In this document: piece after piece, positions 17,063 to 25,208 of the stretch | How positions within the stretch are numbered: position 1 is the first letter of the stretch | How the letters are laid out: each line of letters starts with the position of its first letter | NCBI GenBank assembly: GCA_002753395.1 | Contig: PEAB01000006.1 | Coordinates: forward strand, 1 to 64,000 | Direction: 5' to 3' | Length of the DNA: 64,000 nt | Source: Nitrospirae bacterium MYbinv3 | GTDB lineage: Bacteria; Nitrospirota; Thermodesulfovibrionia; Thermodesulfovibrionales; Magnetobacteriaceae | The notes under the pieces: generated by a model | Told to the model about the DNA's origin: nothing | Seen by the model: only the letters and a program-made list of their open reading frames with translations | Databases searched by the model: none | Translations under genes and position numbers: made by a program

Positions 17063-17974
17063 TTACCTAAGTATATCAACGAGAGTCGCTCTCAATTCGT
17101 CTGGCGTACCTGACCTCTTTATTAAAACCTTTAATTGATTTAGCCTCTCAATCTCATGGATGTTTCTAACCATATCCATAAGTTCCAGGCCTTTAGAGCC
17201 GTATTTAATCTCAAGCGCCATCTCTATCCCCTCGATCAACCCCTTACGCTGTCCCTCGATCAACCCCTTCTTCTGTCCCTCGATCAACCCCTTCTTCTGT
17301 CCCTCGATCAACCCCTTCTTCTGTCCCTCGATCAACCCCTCACGCTTACCATCTAAAAACATCTCGCTCTCCCTGATGTCAAACGTTATCGGCATGTTGT
17401 CAACCTCCTTTTTAACTTTATTATACAACTTTTTTAAGTTAGACAGATATAGCAGCTTTAGGCAATAGTCTTTAGCGTCTTTTGGCGATAAGACTGAAAG
17501 CCTATCCACAATAGTTTTGATAGCGCCGTCTACATCGTCTGTCTTACACAAGATTGCGAGTACAAGGTCCTCAGGCCTATCGCTTTGCAGTAATTGGCAA
17601 CAGTCGACTTCCTTAACATCAATAACCCTGTATGAATAGTTTACGTCCCTGTTACATAGTCTATTTACGGTGGTTACCTCTTTGTCGCCTATGTATAACA
17701 GCGTCTGTAGTGGTAATTTGTTAAACTGCCTATTGATGAGGGCGCTGTACTCATACATTCGCTTCGTAATAGACTTGTCATCGGTTGATTGTATCTCTAT
17801 GTGCACGATATTACCGTCCTCGACCTCAACCAACAAGTCGGGCTGCCTAACCTGTACATCAGGGAGCTGTATATCCAGAAACCTTCCGGTTTCATAACCT
17901 GTAAGTATCTTTAAAAACTTTGGTGGTACATCCTTGATAATGTCCTTAAGTAACACGTCATAAATCTGGTGCAT
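17063..17974 (-). CDS. Rpn family PD-(D/E)XK nuclease with tandem GLIEGQKK repeats
   Basis: A 303-residue Rpn-type (recombination-promoting nuclease / putative transposase, YhgA-like) protein. The nuclease core occupies about 1-110, with RQPDLLVEVEDGNIVHIEIQS carrying the D and E-x-Q residues of the PD-(D/E)XK site. A helical middle follows. Residues about 210-250 are an eight-residue unit, GLIEGQKK, repeated about five times, encoded by a 24-bp DNA tandem repeat. The C-terminal LEIKYGSKGLELM segment is typical of the family. Rpn proteins are abundant in repeat-rich genomes; in E. coli homologues cut DNA and raise RecA-independent recombination. Whether this one is active is untested. Confidence 0.88.
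   Translation of the reverse strand: MHQIYDVLLKDIIKDVPPKFLKILTGYETGRFLDIQLPDVQVRQPDLLVEVEDGNIVHIEIQSTDDKSITKRMYEYSALINRQFNKLPLQTLLYIGDKEVTTVNRLCNRDVNYSYRVIDVKEVDCCQLLQSDRPEDLVLAILCKTDDVDGAIKTIVDRLSVLSPKDAKDYCLKLLYLSNLKKLYNKVKKEVDNMPITFDIRESEMFLDGKREGLIEGQKKGLIEGQKKGLIEGQKKGLIEGQRKGLIEGIEMALEIKYGSKGLELMDMVRNIHEIERLNQLKVLIKRSGTPDELRATLVDILR
17218..17346. repeat. 24-bp tandem repeat inside the Rpn gene
   Basis: The unit CTGTCCCTCGATCAACCCCT plus TCTT is repeated nearly exactly about four to five times, with slightly diverged outer copies. It is in frame (eight codons) and encodes GLIEGQKK on the minus strand. Copy-number change would lengthen or shorten the linker without breaking the frame. 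Confidence 0.9.
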
Positions 17975-18225
17975 TATAATACCTCAATAGCTTATTAAGT
18001 ACCTGTCCCTACTATTAATTATACTAAATTAAATGGTAATAGTTCAGTATACGATAGAAACATTGTGGATAAACATGCGATATAATGGGGTCAAGGGGAC
18101 CAGCTCCATTGCCCCCTATACTCAACCCTATTTAGTGAACGATACGTAAGCTGACACTCCTACAGGGTCACGATCGTGACTAATACCTGTGTTAATTGAA
18201 AATATTGAACCGTAAGCTGACACTC
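17975..18225. repeat. Repeats between Rpn and mutS2, with a duplicated mutS2 tail
   Basis: About 18040-18112 is a family E end (TTCAGTATACGATAGAAAC...) running into GGGGTCAAGGGGACCAGCTCC. At 18145-18180 is an exact 36-bp copy of 18211-18246, which spans the stop codon and last codons of mutS2. The repeat contains the perfect 14-bp palindrome GTCACGATCGTGAC. The 30 bp between the two copies are unrelated. Confidence 0.85.
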
Positions 18226-20646
18226 CTACAGGGTCACGATCGTGACGGCCTCGCCGCCTTCATCGTTGTTGCCTTTCCGGTAGCTCTTGACCAGAGGGTG
18301 GTCCTTCAGATACTCACGGATGGCGCCGGCTAAACGACCGGTACTCACCCCATGTATGATCTTCACACGGTCAAGGTCGTTGACGGCTGCGTCGTTGAGA
18401 TAACGCTCAAGGATCGACAGCGCAGGGTCTACACGCTGACCGATCAGGTTTAGTTCACGGGGCATCTCAAGCGACCTGTCGATATCGGCCCCATTGCGCC
18501 TGCCATACACGGCGTCCGAGGAGACGTCCGAGCTAAACGGCTTGCCCTCACACTCTAAAAGCTCGCTAAAGGGTACCTCGACCTCCCGCCCATTTATCAA
18601 TACGGTACAGCGAGCCTTGCGCTCATTGACCAACAGTATAACTCCCTCGACATCAAAGCCCCTCAACAAAACCCGCTGTCCCTGCAGCGGCTTGGGGACA
18701 TCTCTTTGCTTCTCTTTTTGAAGAGACTTCCTCTGGTCCCGCAGCCTGGCAATCCGCTTGTCGATGTTGACGACCATGCCCTTAACCCTTAGCGTGTCTG
18801 ATTTTTGCAGGATTTTCAGGATCTCCTTGGCCTCCTCCCGCAACCCCTCAAGTATCTCTTCCGCCTTCTTGTACGTATTGTTGAGCGCCTCCTCGTTTTC
18901 ATTGCGGGTCTTTTCAAGTTCCCCTACGAGGTCGTCCCTGAGCTTCATCGCATCTTGTTTGATCTCCTCTGCCTCAACCAGGGTTTTCTTGTTCTCCTTG
19001 AGCATCCGTTTGAGGTCTGTGATAAGGTACTCCATCTTCCTGTCGGAGTCAGTCATGAAATCCCTGGCCTGCTGTATGAGCGACTCAGGCAGCCCGCAGT
19101 GGGCAGCTATCTCAAAGGCATGCGAGCGCCCAAACTCGCCTGTCGTCAGCTTGTAGGTCGGCTTGAACGCCCTGACCTCACCCTCTCTGACCGCCTCTAT
19201 TTCCATTGAACCAAAGGTGATGTTGTCCTCCGAGTAGGCAAAGAGCTTGAGCAGGCTTAAATGGGTTGTTATGACACACAACGCCCCCCTGTCCGTGAGA
19301 GTTTTGAGGATCGAACAGCCCAGCGCCCCACCCTCATCAGGGTCAGTGCCAGCACCTAATTCGTCAAAGAGTACTAGAGAGTCCCCGTCGCTCTTTCTCA
19401 TGATATCAGCGATGTGATACATGTGAGCTGAGAACGTGGAGAGATTCTCCTCAATGGACTGATCATCGCCGATGTCCACAAATATCTTTTTGACAAACGG
19501 TATCGTCGTCCCAGAAGCCGCAGGGACGTGCATCCCCGACAGCGCCATAAGATGCAGCACCCCGATAGTCTTCAGGGCAACGGTCTTACCCCCTGCATTT
19601 GAACCGGTTATGATCATCGAGTTGTGTTTATTGCCTAATTCAAAATCAAGTGACACAATATCGGTCTCATGGTTGGTCTTCTTCAGGCGCTTCCAGAGTA
19701 ACGGATGACGGCCCTTGTTAATCCTGATAAACTGTTGTTCGTTGATCTCCGGCGGCGTCATCCTCATTGAGTCGGAGAAGACCGCAATGGCAATAACGGC
19801 GTCAAGATGCACCACGCTGGAGCAGTCTTTCTCTATCTCATTCAGATGTTGTCTGACTTGGGAGCAGAGATGCTTAAGCACCTTGAACTCCTCTATCTTT
19901 TCCTCTGCCCTGAGCGACTCTATTTCATTGCCGAGCTGTTGGCTCTCGTACGGTTCGATAAAGAGGGTCTCACCCGTCTTTGATATGTCGTGCACCACGC
20001 CGTGTAGCTGTCCCCTGGAATCCTTCTTAAGCGGGAGGACCCACCGGCCATTACGCTCGGTTATGAAGCTGTCCTGGATGTGCGGTGCCAGTTCCTTGCG
20101 CTTTAAGATACGCTCCAGGATGGTCTTAACCCTGTTTGCGTACGAGACGAGCCTTCGTCTGACTGCGGCAAGCTCTGGTGAGGCATCGTCTGTGATGCGG
20201 CCATCCACGTCGATGGACTTCTCAATGGTGCGTCTTAACTGCGGGTGTGTTGTCAGGTCTTTGGCTATCAGCATGATCATAGGATATTCCCGCTCGGTGT
20301 GCAGCCGTCTGAGGTTGATTGCCGAGTCAAACAACGGCAGTAACTGACGCAACTGTAGCGGTTCAATTATGGCGTCATCGGGTTTGAGCTTGATGAAGTG
20401 GCCAATAAGGTCTTCAAATGGCTCTATACCAGGCTGCTTTCTCTGAGAGAGCAGCCTGCGCCACTCAGAGATGAATCTGATATAAAGGTTTACCTCACCG
20501 ATATCGTTTATCGGTCTTATACGGTTTACAAGCGCCTTCCCCCCAGCCGTTACAGCAAAAGCCGCAGCCATCTCAAGCACCTTGCCAAACTCCAATACCC
20601 TTATCGTACTCTCTTCAATACAATAATCATCCACTACATCTTCCAT
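18226..20646 (-). CDS. mutS2: MutS2 family protein
   Basis: An 806-residue MutS2. The clamp/lever region (about 1-300) is followed by the ABC-type ATPase, with Walker A ITGSNAGGKTVALKT near 350, Walker B/signature SLVLFDELGAGTDPDEGGA near 430, and the H-loop ITTHLSLLK. A long coiled coil (about 530-650) leads to a KOW-like segment and a C-terminal Smr domain with ELNLIGQRVDPAL and KIIHGVSTGRLAGAIREYL. MutS2 proteins act in recombination control and, in some bacteria, on collided ribosomes. The gene is complete and its last 20 bp lie in a 36-bp direct repeat. Genes on both sides are unrelated. Confidence 0.95.
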   Translation of the reverse strand: MEDVVDDYCIEESTIRVLEFGKVLEMAAAFAVTAGGKALVNRIRPINDIGEVNLYIRFISEWRRLLSQRKQPGIEPFEDLIGHFIKLKPDDAIIEPLQLRQLLPLFDSAINLRRLHTEREYPMIMLIAKDLTTHPQLRRTIEKSIDVDGRITDDASPELAAVRRRLVSYANRVKTILERILKRKELAPHIQDSFITERNGRWVLPLKKDSRGQLHGVVHDISKTGETLFIEPYESQQLGNEIESLRAEEKIEEFKVLKHLCSQVRQHLNEIEKDCSSVVHLDAVIAIAVFSDSMRMTPPEINEQQFIRINKGRHPLLWKRLKKTNHETDIVSLDFELGNKHNSMIITGSNAGGKTVALKTIGVLHLMALSGMHVPAASGTTIPFVKKIFVDIGDDQSIEENLSTFSAHMYHIADIMRKSDGDSLVLFDELGAGTDPDEGGALGCSILKTLTDRGALCVITTHLSLLKLFAYSEDNITFGSMEIEAVREGEVRAFKPTYKLTTGEFGRSHAFEIAAHCGLPESLIQQARDFMTDSDRKMEYLITDLKRMLKENKKTLVEAEEIKQDAMKLRDDLVGELEKTRNENEEALNNTYKKAEEILEGLREEAKEILKILQKSDTLRVKGMVVNIDKRIARLRDQRKSLQKEKQRDVPKPLQGQRVLLRGFDVEGVILLVNERKARCTVLINGREVEVPFSELLECEGKPFSSDVSSDAVYGRRNGADIDRSLEMPRELNLIGQRVDPALSILERYLNDAAVNDLDRVKIIHGVSTGRLAGAIREYLKDHPLVKSYRKGNNDEGGEAVTIVTL

Positions 20647-20707
20647 ATCCCCTTGACCCCGTTAAAATATATCTTTGTTCCCATTAATCTCTTTTGCACC
20701 CTGTACT
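20647..20707. repeat. Family A right-end fragment
   Basis: ATCCCCTTGACCCCGTTAAAATATATC followed by TTTTGCACCC matches the right half of family A with a degenerate end. It sits between the divergent mutS2 and lipoprotein genes. Confidence 0.55.
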
Positions 20708-20795
20708 TACAAAAATGACAAATTTGTTTTCACTTATGATATATTATTATATACCTTATGATGGTAAAAATTATATACGGGGTTGCTATAATATT

Positions 20796-21014
20796 ATGAG
20801 AATGTTAGTGCTTGCATTGGCGTTATTAATGGTTACGTTGCTGCCATCTTGTGTTGGCAAGAAGGCTCAGGAGTTGTTTGAGACGGCTCAGTTTGAAGAG
20901 AAGCAGAACAATCAGGAGCATGCACGGCAGTTGTACGAAGAGATAGCAGTGAAGTTCCCTGATTCCGAGTATGCCAAGAAGGCAAAAGAGAGACTGGCAG
21001 AGATTAAAAAGTAG
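20796..21014 (+). CDS. Small TPR-type lipoprotein
   Basis: A 72-residue protein starting at MRMLVLALALLMVTLLPSCVG, a short lipoprotein signal with lipobox LPSC. The mature part is one tetratricopeptide-like helical hairpin: AQELFETAQFEEKQNNQEHARQLYEEIAVKFPDSEYAKKAKERLAEI, similar to single repeats of YfiO/BamD or YbgF-type proteins. It is likely anchored in the outer or inner membrane and acts by protein contact. An upstream in-frame ATG at 20694 would add 34 residues that destroy the signal peptide, so it is not used here. Confidence 0.75.
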   Translation: MRMLVLALALLMVTLLPSCVGKKAQELFETAQFEEKQNNQEHARQLYEEIAVKFPDSEYAKKAKERLAEIKK

Positions 21015-21072
21015 GTGGTCCTGCAGAGGTAGTGATATTCAATCCCACTCCCTTGATGGAAGGGGTGAGAGG

Positions 21073-21236
21073 TAATGCTGTTGACTTAAGGTTGTGAAGA
21101 TGAAAAAAGGAGGGCTTTGCCCTCCCTTAGACCCTCCCACAAGGGAACTTGTTCCCTTGACCCTGTAAATGTCAGGAGTGGCTGCTTAAAATATCGCCCA
21201 TGTGCATACATATTAATGCTTAAGTCAACAGCATTA
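21073..21236 (-). mobile_element. Family B MITE-like element, complete, inverted
   Basis: The element is 164 bp and is a near-copy, in the opposite orientation, of the element at 16160-16322. It has the same ends (TAATGCTGTTGACTTAAG and CTTAAGTCAACAGCATTA). Flanking 11-mers GGGGTGAGAGG (left) and GGGGTGAGGGG (right) match at 10 of 11 positions, as expected for a slightly aged target-site duplication. Confidence 0.78.
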
Positions 21237-21331
21237 GGGGTGAGGGGAGGGTGTTAAGTTTACTGTCACCACTACTTGTGCAGGACTACCAAAAAGTAAG
21301 ATTGGGCTGGAGGGATGCAATAGAATCGGTT

Positions 21332-21748
21332 ATGAAGACGTATCGTAAGGAGCTATGGTATGAGGTACCGACGCGGCGAGCCTTTAAGAACATCACACCG
21401 GATGTGGAGAGGTGTTTGGCTGAAAGCGGTATTAAGGAGGGGCTGGTGCTTGTAAACGCTATGCACATAACGGCCTCGGTGTTTATCAACGACGATGAGG
21501 GAGGGTTACACAGTGACTACGACAAGTGGTTAGAGAAGCTCGCCCCGCACGAGCCTGTGTCGCAGTATCGTCATAACGTTGGTGAGGACAACGCCGATGC
21601 ACACATGAAGCGTCAGATAATGGGCAGAGAGGTGGTAGTGGCAGTGACGGAAGGCAAGCTGGACTTTGGTACGTGGGAGCAGATATTTTATGGTGAGTTT
21701 GATGGACGGCGCAGAAAGCGTGTACTTGTAAAGATAATAGGGCAGTAG
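21332..21748 (+). CDS. YjbQ family protein (UPF0047)
   Basis: Starting at [18 protein letters not shown] gives 138 residues, the usual length for the YjbQ/UPF0047 family. The frame is open from 21251, but that stretch is repeat-flanking sequence. Conserved features are the ITPDVERCL helix, [15 protein letters not shown], the [13 protein letters not shown] segment, [38 protein letters not shown], and the C-terminal [11 protein letters not shown]. Conserved histidines and glutamates form a probable metal site. Some members have weak thiamine-phosphate synthase activity; the physiological role is unclear. coaE follows after 12 bp, so the two are probably co-transcribed. Confidence 0.9.
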   Translation: MKTYRKELWYEVPTRRAFKNITPDVERCLAESGIKEGLVLVNAMHITASVFINDDEGGLHSDYDKWLEKLAPHEPVSQYRHNVGEDNADAHMKRQIMGREVVVAVTEGKLDFGTWEQIFYGEFDGRRRKRVLVKIIGQ

Positions 21749-21760
21749 TTCAAGTTTAGG

Positions 21761-22345
21761 GTGCTTGTAGGTTTAACTGGCAATTTTGGCTCTGGAAAGA
21801 GCGCGGTCCTGTCAGAGTTCGATGCAATCGGTGCTGTTACCGTTAGTGCAGACGGTATAGTTCACAGGCTATTAAAAAGCGACAAGATTAAAGGGATGCT
21901 TGTGGCTGTGACTGGAGATATAATCATCCATGATGGTGAACAAAAAGGTGAGATAGACAAGCGCAAGATGGCCGATATCGTCTTTTCAGATAGTGAGATA
22001 AGGGCAAAGGTTGAGGCGATCATACACCCCCAAGTGATTAAAGAGATCAAGGCACTTGCTGAACTCAACAGGACAACGAGCGTGGTAGCAGAGATCCCCC
22101 TTCTCTTTGAGGGCGGTTTCGATAAGCTCATGGACAAAACGGTTACGGTAACTGGCACAAGAGGGGTGGTAATCGAGAGGCTTCTTAAAAAGGGCTATTC
22201 TCAAGAGGAGATAGATCGTAGATTGGCAGCCCAAATGCCTGACAGTGAAAAGGTGCGGATGTCAGACTATGTTATAGATAACTCTTCAACGTTGGAAGAC
22301 ACTCGGCGTCAGGTTAAGGTCATCTATGAGAAGCTGGCAGCTTAG
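21761..22345 (+). CDS. coaE: Dephospho-CoA kinase
   Basis: A 194-residue P-loop kinase for the last step of coenzyme A synthesis (ATP + dephospho-CoA). The P-loop GLTGNFGSGKSAV is at residues 4-16, the substrate-facing DGIVH near 31, the lid motif TSVVAEIPLLFEGGFDKLMD near 105, and the C-terminal arginine helix RLAAQMPDSEKVRMSDYVIDNSS. The start is a GTG whose reading begins MLVGLTG; no strong ribosome binding site precedes it, and coupling to yjbQ may help. Confidence 0.93.
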   Translation: MLVGLTGNFGSGKSAVLSEFDAIGAVTVSADGIVHRLLKSDKIKGMLVAVTGDIIIHDGEQKGEIDKRKMADIVFSDSEIRAKVEAIIHPQVIKEIKALAELNRTTSVVAEIPLLFEGGFDKLMDKTVTVTGTRGVVIERLLKKGYSQEEIDRRLAAQMPDSEKVRMSDYVIDNSSTLEDTRRQVKVIYEKLAA

Positions 22346-22428
22346 AGTGTTGCACCCACCCCTTAGGGAAGGGTAAGAATTATGAATACTAAACTAACTC
22401 TTTATGTAGATAATCAGGAGGCTAATGA

Positions 22429-22761
22429 ATGGAGATCGATATAAGCATTGACAAGGAATCGATGGCGTTGGATGTTAATAACCCTTATGATTTTGATGTT
22501 ACAAAGGCAAAAAATGGTATAGTTGACTTTGCAAAAAGGCACGGGGCTGATATAGAAGGGTTAAACATCGATTATCTTTTATCAAGGATGATAAGAGGTG
22601 TAGCAGGCTGCGAACACGGCTGCCCTGCCGATGCCAAGAGCCTTGTAAATAGTGGCGTTGGGTCATTTAAGCTGAATTATATAGACGGCGGCATACTGTC
22701 AGCTCGATGTGCCTTAAGTGACAACAGAAAGATAGAGATAAAGGTCTTTCCAGGCTTTTAG
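22429..22761 (+). CDS. Conserved-looking 110-aa protein with a CEHGCPAD motif
   Basis: The product is not recognised. The ATG has AGGAGG nicely placed, and the stop is 3 bp before the rlmB start, so it is a real, co-transcribed gene. The protein has an acidic N-terminus (MEIDISIDKESMALDVNNP), a helix (DFDVTKAKNGIVDFAKRHG), then LLSRMIRGVAGCEHGCPADAKSLVNSG and a beta-rich tail (GSFKLNYIDGGILSARCAL). Two cysteines and a histidine in C-E-H-G-C could bind metal or form a redox pair; a third cysteine lies near 95. No signal peptide or membrane helix is present. Confidence 0.75.
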   Translation: MEIDISIDKESMALDVNNPYDFDVTKAKNGIVDFAKRHGADIEGLNIDYLLSRMIRGVAGCEHGCPADAKSLVNSGVGSFKLNYIDGGILSARCALSDNRKIEIKVFPGF

Positions 22762-22764
22762 CCA

Positions 22765-23541
22765 ATGGGCGGTAAGTGGATATACGGTATAAATCCTGTA
22801 ACAGAGGCCGTTAAATCGGAGATAAAGCCAAAGACTGTATTTATCATAGACGGCAGTAAGACCGACAGGGTAAGAAGGCTAGTCGAGTTGGCCCGTCTGA
22901 GCGGGTGTCACGTTAGAACGGTAGAGAAGGGCTTTTTTGGCCGCTTTGGGGCGGCACTTCATCAGGGTGTATGTGCCGTCATCGAGCAAAAGGTCTTTGA
23001 GGACGTCCATGACATCTTAGAACGCGTATCGGTTCAGAAGGAGCCTGCCCTGTTTGTCATCCTTGACGGCATCACTGACCCTGGCAACTTCGGGGCCATA
23101 CTGCGGAGTGCCGAGGCAGCAGGCGTCAATGCGGTGGTATATCAGACCCATCGAGCGGCAGGAGTAACCCCAACTGTGGTGAAGACCTCGTCGGGGGCAA
23201 GCGAATACGTCCCCCTGTGCCTTGTGCCAAACATAAAGCACGTCATGAGCACCCTCAGCAACAACGCTGTTTTAATATGCGGCGCAGATTCACACACCGG
23301 TACCCCCCTCTGGGATGTCGACCTAAGCGGACCGGTGGCCTTTGTCTTTGGTTCAGAGGGCGAGGGACTCAAACGGACAGTCAAAGAGCACTGCGATCAA
23401 CTAGTCAAACTCCCGCTTTATGGCAAGATAGACTCGTTAAACGTCTCCGTAGCCGCCGGTATCTTCTTGTTTGAGTGCAAACGGCAGCGCCTTGCTAAAA
23501 TACAAAACAACCCTAAACTTAATAGTTCAGTATACGATTGA
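22765..23541 (+). CDS. rlmB: 23S rRNA 2'-O-methyltransferase RlmB / SpoU family
   Basis: A 258-residue SPOUT methyltransferase, most like RlmB, which methylates the ribose of G2251 in 23S rRNA. The substrate-binding N-terminal domain starts WIYGINPVTEAVKSE. The SpoU motifs are present: ITDPGNFGAILRSAEAAGV near 108, VFGSEGEGLKRTV near 192, and LPLYGKIDSLNVSVAAGIFLFE near 214, which forms the trefoil knot. The last eleven residues (NNPKLNSSVYD) and the stop codon are encoded by a family E repeat end, so the natural C-terminus has been replaced or extended by repeat DNA. Confidence 0.9.
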   Translation: MGGKWIYGINPVTEAVKSEIKPKTVFIIDGSKTDRVRRLVELARLSGCHVRTVEKGFFGRFGAALHQGVCAVIEQKVFEDVHDILERVSVQKEPALFVILDGITDPGNFGAILRSAEAAGVNAVVYQTHRAAGVTPTVVKTSSGASEYVPLCLVPNIKHVMSTLSNNAVLICGADSHTGTPLWDVDLSGPVAFVFGSEGEGLKRTVKEHCDQLVKLPLYGKIDSLNVSVAAGIFLFECKRQRLAKIQNNPKLNSSVYD

Positions 23542-23600
23542 AACTTTGTGTATAAAATGCGAAATAATGGGGTCAAGCGTTTAGGTAGTTGCCCCATGCT
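23516..23600. repeat. Family E end running into the rlmB and gtrA 3' ends
   Basis: AATAGTTCAGTATACGATTGAAAC to GGGGTCAAGCG matches 18040-18090 and, inverted, 38770-38835. It supplies the rlmB stop codon on the plus strand and the last codons of the convergent GtrA gene on the minus strand. Confidence 0.7.
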
Positions 23601-24039
23601 TAAAAACCCACAGTTTGTAGCCAATGAAATTCCATATCAACCCTGATGCAGTTCCACAAAGGGCCCCTACGTTTACCATTACCTGGGAGTTGATGTTAGC
23701 GTAACGTCCTGCCAAAGTTACGACAAGTGTTGCCACCATAACATTTATAGTCATACCAACGGAGCTGATAATAAAGAACTGCACGAGTTTCTTCTTGTCT
23801 TTATCTGTCGACTTGTCATGAAAGGTGAAACGCTTATTAAAATAGTAACTGAAAAACACGGCAGTCATAAACGAAACCCCCTTCTGTAAGGCAAACGGCA
23901 GTCCGTGTTTAAGCCCAGTAAGAAGAGTCTCAACGTTCATGACAAGGAGATCAACGAGGGTGTTTAACATCCCTATGAGTGCAAACGTTAAAAACTGCCT
24001 AACAGGTAGGTCTCTCAAGCCTCTGACTGCAAGGTACAT
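23581..24039 (-). CDS. GtrA family membrane protein
   Basis: A 152-residue protein with four membrane helices (about 18-36, 48-66, 88-108, 122-142) and the family signatures QFLTFALIGMLNTLVDLLV and FFSYYFNKRFTFHDK, with NFIGYKLWVFKHG at the end. GtrA proteins act with polyprenyl-phosphate sugar transferases, probably as flippases for lipid-linked sugars, in cell-surface glycan synthesis. No glycosyltransferase partner is visible nearby. The start overlaps the end of pdxA by 25 bp on the same strand, which suggests coupling. Confidence 0.88.
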   Translation of the reverse strand: MYLAVRGLRDLPVRQFLTFALIGMLNTLVDLLVMNVETLLTGLKHGLPFALQKGVSFMTAVFFSYYFNKRFTFHDKSTDKDKKKLVQFFIISSVGMTINVMVATLVVTLAGRYANINSQVMVNVGALCGTASGLIWNFIGYKLWVFKHGATT

Positions 24040-25010
24040 ATAGCGTCTAGCTCTGAGGCCATTCGTATTGCCTCAACCATGCTCCTGTGGTCTGCGATGC
24101 CCTTCCATGCTATGTCGTAGGCGGTACCGTGGTCTGGGGAGGTGCGCACAAAAGGCAGACCGATTGTCATATTGACGCCTGTGTCAAAGGCAATCATCTT
24201 GAGGGGTATCAGTCCCTGGTCGTGATACATGCACACGACGATATCGATTTCACCCTTGTAGGCCTTGACAAAGATGGTGTCCGGGGGGTAAGGGCCGCTA
24301 ACAGCAATGTTCTGCGCCTGCCCCTCCTTGATTGCCGGAAGGATGACCCTGGCCTCCTCGTCTCCGAAGATGCCGGCCTCACCAGCGTGAGGATTTAGAC
24401 CAGCGACCGCAATTCGTGGCGTGGCAATATTGAGCATCTTGGCTGCCCTCGCAGCCATCCTGATCGTCTTTAAGACCTTCTGAGTGGTTATCAGCGAAGG
24501 GACGTCCTTGAGCGGGACGTGGATTGTAACAAGTATGACACGTAACGGACCGCCACAGAGCATCATCGCATAGTCGCTGGTACCAGTCAGATGTGCTAAT
24601 AACTCTGTGTGACCGTTAAAGTCAACGCCAGCGAGTTTTATCGCCTCTTTGGATATTGGAGCTGTAACCAGTGCATGGGCGTCGTTTTTCAATAGCATCT
24701 CAACGGCCTTTTTGATGTACGCAATGCTTGCCCTGCCACCTTGTGCAGTTGGTTCAGATTCAACGCCTATCAAAACCTCATTAAGTGAGATGACGTTTAT
24801 GACGCCAGCCCTAAAGTCTGCATCGGTTACTGATTTGATCTCGTTGAGCGGCTGTTTAAGCTCAAGAATATTTAGTGCCCTTCTTAAGACGGTTGTGTCG
24901 CCTATAAACACAATATGTTGGTCTTGAAGCTGTACATAAGCTTTAACGGCTACCTCTGGTCCAACACCACCAGGATCCCCCATTGATATAAGAACAATTC
25001 TATCTTTCAT
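24015..25010 (-). CDS. pdxA: 4-hydroxythreonine-4-phosphate dehydrogenase
   Basis: A 331-residue PdxA, which oxidises 4-phosphohydroxy-threonine for pyridoxal phosphate synthesis (DXP-dependent route). Signatures are ISMGDPGGVGPEV at the start, the metal-site histidines in NGHTELLAHLTG, MYHDQGLIPLK and TSPDHGTAYDIA, and ALVTAPISKEA near 120. The length matches the family. The ATG begins MKDRIVLIS. The downstream gtrA start lies inside the end of this gene. Confidence 0.95.
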   Translation of the reverse strand: MKDRIVLISMGDPGGVGPEVAVKAYVQLQDQHIVFIGDTTVLRRALNILELKQPLNEIKSVTDADFRAGVINVISLNEVLIGVESEPTAQGGRASIAYIKKAVEMLLKNDAHALVTAPISKEAIKLAGVDFNGHTELLAHLTGTSDYAMMLCGGPLRVILVTIHVPLKDVPSLITTQKVLKTIRMAARAAKMLNIATPRIAVAGLNPHAGEAGIFGDEEARVILPAIKEGQAQNIAVSGPYPPDTIFVKAYKGEIDIVVCMYHDQGLIPLKMIAFDTGVNMTIGLPFVRTSPDHGTAYDIAWKGIADHRSMVEAIRMASELDAICTLQSEA

Positions 25011-25086
25011 ACTCCAACACTAAGCATTAAAAAGTAATCACCCCCTTTAACCCCATTGAATCCCACCTTTATGGAAGTGCTTGGGG

Positions 25087-25208
25087 TAATGCTGTTGACT
25101 TAAATGAATAAGGAGGGCTTTGCCCTCCCTAGACCCTCACACAAGGGGACCTGACCCCTTGACCCCATTAAAATATATCTTTGTTCCCATTAATAATATT
25201 ATGCACCC
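25087..25208. repeat. Chimeric repeat: family B left end, family A right end
   Basis: The left end is the family B terminus (TAATGCTGTTGACTTAA). The interior is the shared core (GGAGGGCTTTGCCCTCC, ACAAGGGGACCTGACCCCTTGACCCC). The right end is the family A terminus (...TTATGCACCC), which abuts the stop codon of the next gene. No flanking duplication is visible. This indicates recombination between family A and B copies through their shared core. Confidence 0.7.

Noticed and set aside
17218-17346. Possible CRISPR array
   Set aside because: The 24-bp units are directly abutting and coding, with no unique spacers between them and no cas genes in the window.
17156-17468. Plus-strand frames with repeated LSLDQPLL or INPFFCPS peptides
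   Set aside because: They are the reverse reading of the 24-bp tandem repeat in the Rpn gene, which is itself well supported on the minus strand.
18758-20347. Long plus-strand frames opposite mutS2
   Set aside because: Serine- and leucine-rich translations with no motifs, opposite a complete MutS2 with all ATPase and Smr motifs.
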